From Oscillospiraceae bacterium (GTDB lineage Bacteria > Bacillota > Clostridia > Oscillospirales > Acutalibacteraceae): a DNA stretch of 36,135 nucleotides. The position numbers and the translations under genes are program-made. Below are positions 30,322 to 36,135 of the stretch, piece after piece. Each line of letters begins with the position of its first letter. The stretch's first letter is position 1. Below the pieces are notes generated by a model, which was not told where the DNA came from, did no database searches, and saw nothing but the letters and a program-made list of their open reading frames with translations. The stretch is taken from NCBI GenBank assembly GCA_031290105.1, contig JAITOD010000098.1, positions 1 to 36,135 of the forward strand. The letters are read 5' to 3'.

Positions 30322-31959
30322 ATGACACGTCACGCAAAAAATCTCAGGAATTGTGCCGCGCTGATTTTGGCGGCGGTATTGTTGCTCTTGCCCGCGTGCA
30401 AAAAAGACGACGGCTCGCTTGGAAATTTCTACTACCCAATCCCCGCGAACCCCGAACGCCTTGACCCGCAGATTGTCAGCGGCACAGCGGAGGACACGAT
30501 ATTGCTGGGCTGCATGGAGGGCCTTGTGCGCATTGCGGGGGACGGCACTGCCGAGCCGGGAGTGGCCGCTTCGTGGGAGCTCAGCCCGGATGGCAAGACC
30601 TACACCTTTCATCTGCGTGAGGACGCAAAATGGCATGCCGCCGCCGCGTTTTATGACAAAATACCAAAGGAATTCTTCGAAAAGTTTGATAACCATGTGA
30701 CGGCACAGGATTTTGTGTTTGCCTTCCGCCGCGCGGTCATGCCGTCGATTGGCTCGCCGCTTGCCGAAAGGCTTGGTCAAATCAAAAACGTGTGGCAGAT
30801 TCGCCAAGGCACCGCAAAGCCGGAAACTCTTGGCGTAACCGCAATCGATAAAAGCACCCTGCAAATCACACTCTCGCAACCGGGCGCAGAGTTCCTGCCG
30901 TCCCTTGCGTTTGCGCCGTTTTTCCCGTGCTCACAGGCGTTTTATGACGCTACGCAAGGGCGTTACGGGCTGGAGCCGTCATATTTGCTGTGCAACGGTC
31001 CGTTTTATCTTTCGCGCTGGCAGGAGGGCGGAAGCTCTGTTATCCTGCGGAAAAACCCGGACTATGCGGGGGCGGAGCCGGTATTGCCGGCCTTGGTGAC
31101 GCTGCAGGTGGATTCCAACGCCGCCGGGTATGCGGCGCGGCTTTCAAGCGGGATGTATTCGCTGTGCCCGCTGGAGAGCGCGGCAGATTTGCCGTCCGGC
31201 AGCAGCTTGATATCCGTGGAAAACCGCGTGACGGCGCTGGTATTCAACTGCGCCGCGGGGCTTATGCGGCAGTCGGCTGTGCGTGCGGCGCTGGTTGGCG
31301 TGCTTGATTTGACGAAGCTGGGAGCCAATGCCTACACAGCTGCGCCGGGCTTGGTGCCAAACAGCGCGCTTGTGGGCGACGAGAATTACCGCGCAAAAGC
31401 GGGCGGCGCCTCCTTAGCAAAGCCGGACGCGAAAAATGCCAAGGCGGCTCTTGCGGCGGCACTGGCAAAATCCGGCGAAAGCGCGCTGGAGCTCACCGTG
31501 CTGTGCGCGCCGGAGCTTGAACAGCCGGTGCGACAGCTGCTGCAGCAATGGAACGCCGCCTTTGGGCTTCTGGTTAAGACGGGCGTGGAGACCATGACTG
31601 CGCAGAGCTTGGAATCCCGCGCGGCCGGGGGAAGCTTTGCGGCGGCAGTGCTTCCGCTGACCTTGCGCGGACAAAGCCCGCTGAGCTTTTTGGCGCAGTT
31701 TTCTGCAGATTCGCCGCAGAACCTGCCGCGTTTTGACTCGGCTGAGTACGCAAAGCTGCTCAATTCCCTGCGGAACGCAGTCGGCAGCAAGGCCGCCATA
31801 AGCGCCGCCTTGCGCGCGGAGGACTACCTGATGCAAAACGGCGTGTGTTTGCCGCTGTTTGAGGGCGAGAGCTTTTTCGCGTTGGGCAAAAACGTCAGCG
31901 GCGTGGAGTTTCCGTTCAGCTCGGTGCCGGATTTCCGCTCGGGCAAAATCAAATCATAA
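30322..31959 (+). CDS. Oligopeptide ABC transporter substrate-binding lipoprotein (family 5)
   Basis: This encodes 545 residues. A lipoprotein signal ends in the lipobox LLPAC with Cys26 as the lipidation site. The body is a family 5 (OppA/DppA-type) solute-binding protein: ANPERLDPQIVSGTAED, LVRIAGDGTAEPGVAASWELSPDGKTYTFHLRED, AQDFVFAFRRA, NGPFYLSRW. No permease or ATPase genes adjoin it, so it either serves a transporter encoded elsewhere or has a signalling role. The frame opens 30 nt earlier, but the ATG at 30322 follows GAGGA at a normal distance. It is 30 nt after the S41-like gene, suggesting the same operon. Cargo is unknown; peptides are the family norm. Confidence 0.88.
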   Translation: MTRHAKNLRNCAALILAAVLLLLPACKKDDGSLGNFYYPIPANPERLDPQIVSGTAEDTILLGCMEGLVRIAGDGTAEPGVAASWELSPDGKTYTFHLREDAKWHAAAAFYDKIPKEFFEKFDNHVTAQDFVFAFRRAVMPSIGSPLAERLGQIKNVWQIRQGTAKPETLGVTAIDKSTLQITLSQPGAEFLPSLAFAPFFPCSQAFYDATQGRYGLEPSYLLCNGPFYLSRWQEGGSSVILRKNPDYAGAEPVLPALVTLQVDSNAAGYAARLSSGMYSLCPLESAADLPSGSSLISVENRVTALVFNCAAGLMRQSAVRAALVGVLDLTKLGANAYTAAPGLVPNSALVGDENYRAKAGGASLAKPDAKNAKAALAAALAKSGESALELTVLCAPELEQPVRQLLQQWNAAFGLLVKTGVETMTAQSLESRAAGGSFAAAVLPLTLRGQSPLSFLAQFSADSPQNLPRFDSAEYAKLLNSLRNAVGSKAAISAALRAEDYLMQNGVCLPLFEGESFFALGKNVSGVEFPFSSVPDFRSGKIKS

Positions 31960-31970
31960 GGAGTACAGCG

Positions 31971-32069
31971 ATGAAGGGAAAATACAACTGGGAGGACATT
32001 TTCTTCCCGATTCTGGCGTTTGTGGGGATTATCATTTTTGGGATTTACTTCGGCTTCAAACTTGCATAA
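31971..32069 (+). CDS. 32-residue single-pass membrane microprotein
   Basis: ATG at 31971 is preceded by AAGGAG at 7-8 nt; this site overlaps the stop region of the lipoprotein gene (TAAGGAG). The peptide begins MKGKYNWEDIFF and continues with a hydrophobic segment (PILAFVGIIIFGIYFGFKL), ending in LA. That is a short basic/polar head plus one transmembrane helix. No known family comes to mind. Tight coupling to the solute-binding protein gene suggests a helper subunit or small regulator. No T-tailed terminator is seen after it. Confidence 0.65.
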   Translation: MKGKYNWEDIFFPILAFVGIIIFGIYFGFKLA

Positions 32070-32144
32070 ACTTTCGCTTTATGTGAATATTTATGCGCAA
32101 AGCGCCGTATATTTCCAATGCGGAACAATAAATGTTTGCACATG

Positions 32145-32153
32145 TGTTATAAT
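32145..32153 (+). promoter_or_regulatory. Extended -10 promoter of the arg operon
   Basis: TGT-TATAAT, with the -10 at 32148-32153, is a perfect extended -10. The -35 is poor. ATGTGAATATTTATG near 32081 partly resembles an ArgR box, but the second half-site is weak. Confidence 0.5.
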
Positions 32154-32200
32154 TCTTCCATTATGCTGATTGCATACACAGTGCCAAATGGAGAGCAAAA

Positions 32201-33169
32201 ATGCATACGATATTCATTGACGGCGCGCAGGGGACCACGGGCTTGCGTCTGAGCGACAGGCTGTTCGCGCGGGCGGAGTTGCGAATTACGCAGTTGCCTG
32301 AGGAGCTGCGCAAGGCTCCCGCCGCACGCCGCAAAGCCATGCAGGGCGCGGAAATCACATTCCTTTGTCTGCCGGATGCCGCCGCGCGGGAGAGCGTGGA
32401 ATTGGCGCAGGGCACGGGCACGCGCATTGTTGACGCGTCTACCGCTCACCGAACCGCGCCGGGCTGGGTTTACGGCTTCCCGGAGCTGCTGCCCGCCCAG
32501 CGGGAGCGAATCGCCGGGGCGGAGCGGGTCGCCGTGCCGGGTTGTCACGCAAGCGGGTTTGCGGCAATCGTTGCGCCGCTGCGCCGTGCGGGTCTGCTTG
32601 AGCGCGATGCGCTGCTTTCGTGCTTCTCAATCACTGGCTATTCGGGCGGCGGCAAACCGATGATAAATGAGTATTCAACGAGCAATGAGCAATTGACAAA
32701 TAATGGCAGAACGGCTGAGTATGACGCGCCGCGGCAGTACGCATTGGGGCAATTGCACAAGCACCTGCGCGAAATGTGCCACGTTTGCGATTTGGAATAC
32801 GCGCCGGTTTTTGCGCCGATTGTGGCAGATTTTCCCTGCGGCATGGCGGTGAGCGTCCCGCTGCACTTGCGCAGCTTGGCGCGGTCAGTCGCGGTGGACG
32901 AGCTGTTGGAGCTATTCGCGGCGCACTATCTGGACGAGCGTGCAATCAGCGTATTGACCCCCGAAGACGCCGCACCCGATGGTTTTTTGGCGGCAAACAC
33001 GCTTGACGGGCGGGACGACATGCAGATAATCATTGGCGGGAACAAAGAGCGGGCACTCGTCACGGCGCGATTTGACAACCTGGGCAAGGGCGCGTCCGGC
33101 GCGGCTGTGCAGTGTATGAACCTTATGCTGGGCTTGCCGGAATATGCGATGCTGAATGTCGGATATTAG
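32201..33169 (+). CDS. argC: N-acetyl-gamma-glutamyl-phosphate reductase (type 2)
   Basis: This encodes 322 residues. ArgC reduces N-acetylglutamyl phosphate to the semialdehyde with NADPH in arginine synthesis. The short N-terminal Rossmann segment (FIDGAQGTTGLRL) marks the type 2 form. The catalytic Cys115 lies in VAVPGCHASGF; ITGYSGGGKPMI and LHKHLREMC follow. Between GGGKPMI and APRQYALG there is an unusual polar insert at about residues 158-174 containing SNEQLTNNG. At DNA level it is AT-rich and looks like the dispersed repeat also found in argJ. GGAGAG lies about 7 nt before the ATG. It is the first gene of argC-argJ-argB. Confidence 0.95.
   Translation: MHTIFIDGAQGTTGLRLSDRLFARAELRITQLPEELRKAPAARRKAMQGAEITFLCLPDAAARESVELAQGTGTRIVDASTAHRTAPGWVYGFPELLPAQRERIAGAERVAVPGCHASGFAAIVAPLRRAGLLERDALLSCFSITGYSGGGKPMINEYSTSNEQLTNNGRTAEYDAPRQYALGQLHKHLREMCHVCDLEYAPVFAPIVADFPCGMAVSVPLHLRSLARSVAVDELLELFAAHYLDERAISVLTPEDAAPDGFLAANTLDGRDDMQIIIGGNKERALVTARFDNLGKGASGAAVQCMNLMLGLPEYAMLNVGY
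32664..32710 (+). repeat. Repeat-derived in-frame insert in argC
   Basis: This AT-rich tract (AGCAATGAGCAATTGACAAA and flanks) contrasts with its G+C-rich surroundings and matches the argJ tract CAATGAACAATTAACAATTA. Both are read in the frame that gives NEQLT. Confidence 0.6.
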
Positions 33170-33211
33170 GTCGTGTTGGAAAAACATTTATCGTATATTG
33201 GGAGCAAAAAG

Positions 33212-34432
33212 ATGATCAAAATAATCACGGGCGGCGTTTGCGCTCCGCAGGGCTTCAAGGCGGCGGGGATTCACTGCGGTATTCGCCGTAACAAAAGTAA
33301 GCGCGATTTGGCGCTGATTTACAGCGAATATCCCGCGTCTGCGGCGGCGGTATACACCACAAACCGAGTGCAGGGCGCACCGATTGCGGTCACTCGGCGG
33401 CACTTGGCGGACGGCACTGCCCGCGCGATAATCTGCAACAGCGGCAACGCCAACACCTGTAACGCGGACGGCGAAAAAATCGCGGAGCAGATGTGCGCGC
33501 TTGCGGCGGCAGAGTTGGGGCTGCGAGCGCAGGATATAGCCGTAGCGTCCACGGGCGTTATCGGTCAGCCGTTGGACATCACGCCAATTGCCGGTGGTAT
33601 TCCGGAGCTGGCGTTGGAGCTCTCGGTGAACGGCGGCGCAGACGCGGCGGACGCGATAATGACCACTGACACACGCCGCAAGGAGATTGCCGTTGAGTTC
33701 GTTTTGGGCGGCAAAATCTGCCGTATGGGCGGCATTGCCAAGGGTTCGGGCATGATTCATCCGAACATGGCGACGATGCTGGTTTTCATCACAACGGACG
33801 CGAACATTGCCGCAGATGTGCTGCAGACTGCTCTGCGCGAGGACTGCGAGGACTCCTTCCACATGATCAGCGTTGACGGCGACACCTCAACCAATGACAC
33901 CGTGCTCATTCTCGCAAACGGCGGTGCAATCAACAATGAACAATTAACAATTAACAGCGCAGATTATCAAGAGTTCCGCGCGGCACTACGCACTGTGACG
34001 ACCCACCTTTGCCGCGAAATTGCCCGAGACGGCGAGGGCGCAACCCGCTTATTGACGTGCAGCGTCACGGGCGCGGCGGAAAAATCAACGGCACGCAGGG
34101 CGGCAAAGTCGGTTATCTGCTCGTCGCTGGTGAAGGCGGCGATGTTTGGCGCGGACGCAAACTGGGGACGCGTATTGTGCGCATTGGGCTACGGCGTTGC
34201 GGAGCTTCAGCCGGAGCGCGTTGACGTTGCGTTCAGCTCTGCGGCGGGCAGGATTGAGGTCTGCCGCGCGGGCAGCGGGCTTGCATTCAGCGAGGAAAAC
34301 GCCAAGCAAATCCTCACGCAGCCGGAAGTGACGATTGAGGTTAATCTGCACTCCGGGCAATATTCTGCGGCGGCGTGGGGCTGCGACCTCACGTATGACT
34401 ATGTGAAAATAAACGGCGATTACAGGACATAA
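33212..34432 (+). CDS. argJ: Bifunctional ornithine acetyltransferase/N-acetylglutamate synthase
   Basis: This encodes 406 residues. ArgJ recycles acetyl groups from N-acetylornithine to glutamate and may also use acetyl-CoA. The precursor cleaves itself before the nucleophile Thr188 in GSGMIHPNMATMLVFITTD to give two chains. Other family motifs are CNSGNANTC, ASTGVIGQPL, TTDTRRKE, SVDGDTSTNDTVLILANG, RDGEGATRL, and ADANWGRVLCALGY. A repeat-derived insert (residues 240-249, INNEQLTINS) lies in the variable loop after LANG. The ATG at 33212 has GGGAGC about 8 nt upstream; an earlier in-frame ATG is not preferred. It lies 42 nt after argC. Presence of argJ implies the cyclic pathway. Confidence 0.96.
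   Translation: MIKIITGGVCAPQGFKAAGIHCGIRRNKSKRDLALIYSEYPASAAAVYTTNRVQGAPIAVTRRHLADGTARAIICNSGNANTCNADGEKIAEQMCALAAAELGLRAQDIAVASTGVIGQPLDITPIAGGIPELALELSVNGGADAADAIMTTDTRRKEIAVEFVLGGKICRMGGIAKGSGMIHPNMATMLVFITTDANIAADVLQTALREDCEDSFHMISVDGDTSTNDTVLILANGGAINNEQLTINSADYQEFRAALRTVTTHLCREIARDGEGATRLLTCSVTGAAEKSTARRAAKSVICSSLVKAAMFGADANWGRVLCALGYGVAELQPERVDVAFSSAAGRIEVCRAGSGLAFSEENAKQILTQPEVTIEVNLHSGQYSAAAWGCDLTYDYVKINGDYRT
33929..33957 (+). repeat. Repeat-derived in-frame insert in argJ
   Basis: CAACAATGAACAATTAACAA followed by TTAAC is a short AT-rich repeat of a type often seen in intergenic DNA, here coding. It is homologous in look to the argC insert and to sequence at 35331-35390. Confidence 0.6.
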
Positions 34433-34480
34433 TTTTCGCCCGTAAAGACGCATCATATAATCCAATTCAAGGAGCAAACC

Positions 34481-35332
34481 ATGTCTATCCCAGCCGAAAC
34501 CCGCGCGCAGGTGCTGATGCAGGCTCTGCCGTATATCCAAAAATACCACGGCAAGATTATCGTCATAAAATACGGCGGCAACGCCATGCTCAGCGAGGAG
34601 CTGAAGCAAGCCGTCATGGGCGATTTGACCTTGCTGGCGCAGATTGGCGTGCGAGTTGTGCTGGTGCACGGCGGCGGACCCGAAATCACCGATCTGATGC
34701 AAAAAACCGGCAAGGAGCCTGTGTTTGCCGACGGTCTGCGCGTTACGGACAAGGAAACTGTGGAGCTTGTGCAAATGGCGCTTGCCGGCAAGGTCAACAA
34801 GGATTTGGTGAACCGAATTTCGCTTTGCGGCGGCCGGGCGATTGGGCTTTGCGGCATTGACGGGCGCATGATTCTTGCCAAAGCGCGGGACGAGCGGCTG
34901 GGCTTTGTTGGAGAGATCACGGACGTGAACCCGCAGCCGATCTTGGACATGCTGGCGGCGGGATACATCCCCGTGGTGTCTACAGTCGGTTGCGGCGAGG
35001 ACGGCAGCGTTTATAACATCAATGCGGACACTGCGGCTGAGCACATTGCCGGTGCGCTGGGGGCACAAAGTCTAATCATGATGACGGATACGCCGGGTAT
35101 TCTGCGGGAGCAGGGCAAGCCAAATACCCTCATTACGGAGCTTACGGTCAGCCGGGCGGTGCAGCTAATCCGCGAGGGCGTTATCTCCGGCGGCATGATC
35201 CCCAAGACGCACTGCTGCATCAACGCAATCCGCCGCGGCGTTGAGCGCGTGTTCATCATTGACGGGCGCACTGCTCACGCCATCCTCATCGAAGTGCTTA
35301 CGGACGAGGGCATCGGCACAATGTTCAGATAA
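34481..35332 (+). CDS. argB: Acetylglutamate kinase
   Basis: This encodes 283 residues. ArgB phosphorylates N-acetylglutamate and is the usual control point of the cyclic arginine pathway. Amino acid kinase motifs are present: IVIKYGGNAM, VVLVHGGGPEI, GLRVTDKETVELVQM, AIGLCGIDGRM, INADTAAEHIAGAL, and the C-terminal SGGMIPKTHCC. An N-terminal helix (RAQVLMQALPYIQKYHGK) as in arginine-sensitive hexameric kinases is present, so feedback inhibition by arginine is likely. AAGGAG lies about 7 nt before the ATG. It follows argJ by 48 nt. argD, argF and others are not in the window. Confidence 0.97.
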   Translation: MSIPAETRAQVLMQALPYIQKYHGKIIVIKYGGNAMLSEELKQAVMGDLTLLAQIGVRVVLVHGGGPEITDLMQKTGKEPVFADGLRVTDKETVELVQMALAGKVNKDLVNRISLCGGRAIGLCGIDGRMILAKARDERLGFVGEITDVNPQPILDMLAAGYIPVVSTVGCGEDGSVYNINADTAAEHIAGALGAQSLIMMTDTPGILREQGKPNTLITELTVSRAVQLIREGVISGGMIPKTHCCINAIRRGVERVFIIDGRTAHAILIEVLTDEGIGTMFR

Positions 35333-35395
35333 TGGATAATTGAGAGTGGATGGTGGATAATGAACGAGAAATGAATAATTATGCACAATGATAGG
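35333..35395 (+). repeat. AT-rich GGATAAT-type intergenic repeat after argB
   Basis: GGATAATTGAGAGTGGATGG followed by GGATAATGAACGAG and AATGAATAATTATGC is a low-complexity array of the kind that appears to be the source of the coding inserts in argC and argJ. Confidence 0.5.
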
Positions 35396-35401
35396 AAAAA
35401 C

Positions 35402-35956
35402 ATGCGTTACGATATTTACGATTTTGACGGCACGGTTTATCGCCACGAAAGCGAAAGCCGCTTCTATCTGTTTTGCTTATTGCGGCGACCGTACATTCTG
35501 CCGCTGCTGCCGTATCAGTTGTTTGGGCTTGCGCTGCGGCTGACAAAGCGCGGTAGCCAAAAATGGATGCGCCGCTTCTTCTGCTTCCTGCATCTTGTGG
35601 ATTCCGAGAAGCTGGTGCGGCAATTCTGGCAGCGCGAGCGGAAGAACATACGCGAGTTTTTCTTGCCGCAGAACCGTGAACACCTGGCTGTGGTTTGCAG
35701 CGCATCGCCGCAGTTTCTGCTGGAGCCGATTTGCGATATGTTTGCCGTGGATATTTTGGTGTGCACAAAGCTGGATTCCGGCAAAATCCTGCGCGGAAAA
35801 GAGAAGGTTCCCGCGATTCTTGCGGCAGTGCCGAACGCTGAGTTTCTCCGCGCTTATTCCGACAAACCCAAGCTCGACGCGCCAATGCTTGCCCTTGCTT
35901 CTGAGCAATATTGGGTCAAGCGCAGCGGAGAAATAGTTTTGATTAATGAATATTAA
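35402..35956 (+). CDS. HAD superfamily hydrolase (phosphatase-like)
   Basis: This encodes 184 residues. Motif I is YDFDGTVY, giving the nucleophile and acid Asp pair. VVCSASPQFLLEPI supplies the Ser of motif II, as in HAD-IB enzymes such as SerB-type phosphatases. The Lys of motif III may be in LRGKEKVPAI, and YSDKPKLDAPML takes the motif IV place in a weak form (the usual DD pair is replaced by SDKPKLD). The cap is helical and rich in aromatic and basic residues, possibly membrane associated (LPLLPYQLFGLAL). ATG at 35402 follows AGGA at 6 nt; an ATG at 35381 lies in repeat DNA. The substrate is not known. An amidohydrolase gene begins 38 nt later. Confidence 0.8.
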   Translation: MRYDIYDFDGTVYRHESESRFYLFCLLRRPYILPLLPYQLFGLALRLTKRGSQKWMRRFFCFLHLVDSEKLVRQFWQRERKNIREFFLPQNREHLAVVCSASPQFLLEPICDMFAVDILVCTKLDSGKILRGKEKVPAILAAVPNAEFLRAYSDKPKLDAPMLALASEQYWVKRSGEIVLINEY

Positions 35957-35994
35957 TGCACTTGCTATTCGTTAATCATAAGAGGAGATTTAAC

Positions 35995-36135
35995 ATGATA
36001 ATCGATACACACGCCCACGTTTACCCGGAGAAAATCGCCCGAAAAGCGTCCAACGCCGTCGGTGAATATTACGAAATGCCCATGGGCTACGACGGCACCG
36101 CCGCCAATCTGCGGGAGAATGGGCTTGCCGCCGGA
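35995..36135 (+). CDS. Amidohydrolase-family protein, 3' truncated by the window edge
   Basis: Only 47 codons are present. MIIDTHAHVYPEKIA is the first strand of a metal-dependent TIM-barrel hydrolase (amidohydrolase 2 or TatD-like), with the HxH metal motif in DTHAHVYP. AGAGGAG lies about 8 nt before the ATG. The rest lies beyond the window, so the subfamily cannot be set. Confidence 0.8.
   Translation, partial: MIIDTHAHVYPEKIARKASNAVGEYYEMPMGYDGTAANLRENGLAAG

Noticed and set aside
32079-32100. An ArgR box upstream of argC
   Set aside because: Only one half-site (TGAAT) matches; the second half is too divergent to call.
34085-35068. A 327-codon open frame on the minus strand across argJ and argB
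   Set aside because: It is a shadow of two well-supported arginine genes, with low-complexity composition typical of G+C-rich antisense frames.

Overview
The window looks like a chromosomal segment of an endospore-forming, anaerobic Firmicute of the class Clostridia. The evidence is a complete spoIIAA-spoIIAB-sigF operon, an ftsE-ftsX-M23 peptidase-S41 block, the rplS-lepB-rbgA operon typical of Firmicutes, a rubredoxin, strong GGAGG-type ribosome binding sites and many TTGACA/TATAAT-like promoters. The DNA is G+C-rich for a clostridium, judged by eye. An Oscillospirales-like gut or environmental species is my inference; the sequence alone does not settle it.

Layout. 1-2213: 3' two thirds of uvrA. 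2346-3673: a small DUF1413-like gene and a ZIP metal transporter, both on minus. 3794-6178: mutS2, divergent from the ZIP gene through interleaved promoters. 6196-9694 (minus): a secreted LCAT-like lipase and an acyl-CoA synthetase-like ligase. 9848-11063: an AIM24-family protein and RNase HI. 11097-14321: divergent GH2 and GH5 glycoside hydrolases. 14323-16585: rplS, with a leader and an unusual acidic N-terminal extension, then lepB and rbgA. 16597-17199: an exact 305-bp-period tandem duplication, read here as two small-RNA genes on minus, downstream of a small prealbumin-fold protein gene. 17762-21436: TetR regulator, HemL-like aminotransferase, a double class II aldolase-fold protein and rubredoxin. 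21556-24075 (minus): XRE regulator, an isolated 5S rRNA gene with its own promoter and terminator, and the sigF operon. 24433-32069: PucR/CdaR-type regulator, ftsE, ftsX, M23 hydrolase, an S41-like protein lacking its catalytic lysine, an oligopeptide-binding lipoprotein and a 32-residue membrane protein. 32201-35332: argC-argJ-argB. 35402-36135: a HAD-like phosphatase and the start of an amidohydrolase.

How the genes work together. FtsEX is expected to gate the secreted coiled-coil M23 hydrolase. SpoIIAA, SpoIIAB and SigF form the forespore partner-switch. ArgC, ArgJ and ArgB provide the central steps of the cyclic arginine pathway. The TetR-aminotransferase-aldolase set looks like a regulated catabolic operon of unknown substrate.

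The strongest candidate for something undescribed is the tandem pair at 16597-17199. Each unit carries, on the minus strand, a conserved extended -10, a conserved small hairpin, a CU-rich stretch complementary to Shine-Dalgarno sequences, and a terminator hairpin with a compensatory base-pair change and a T6 tail. Other notable items are short repeat-derived in-frame peptides (both containing NEQLT) in ArgC and ArgJ, a 39-bp minisatellite encoding an acidic tail on ribosomal protein L19, a probably leaderless mutS2, and a pseudo-protease in the ftsEX block.
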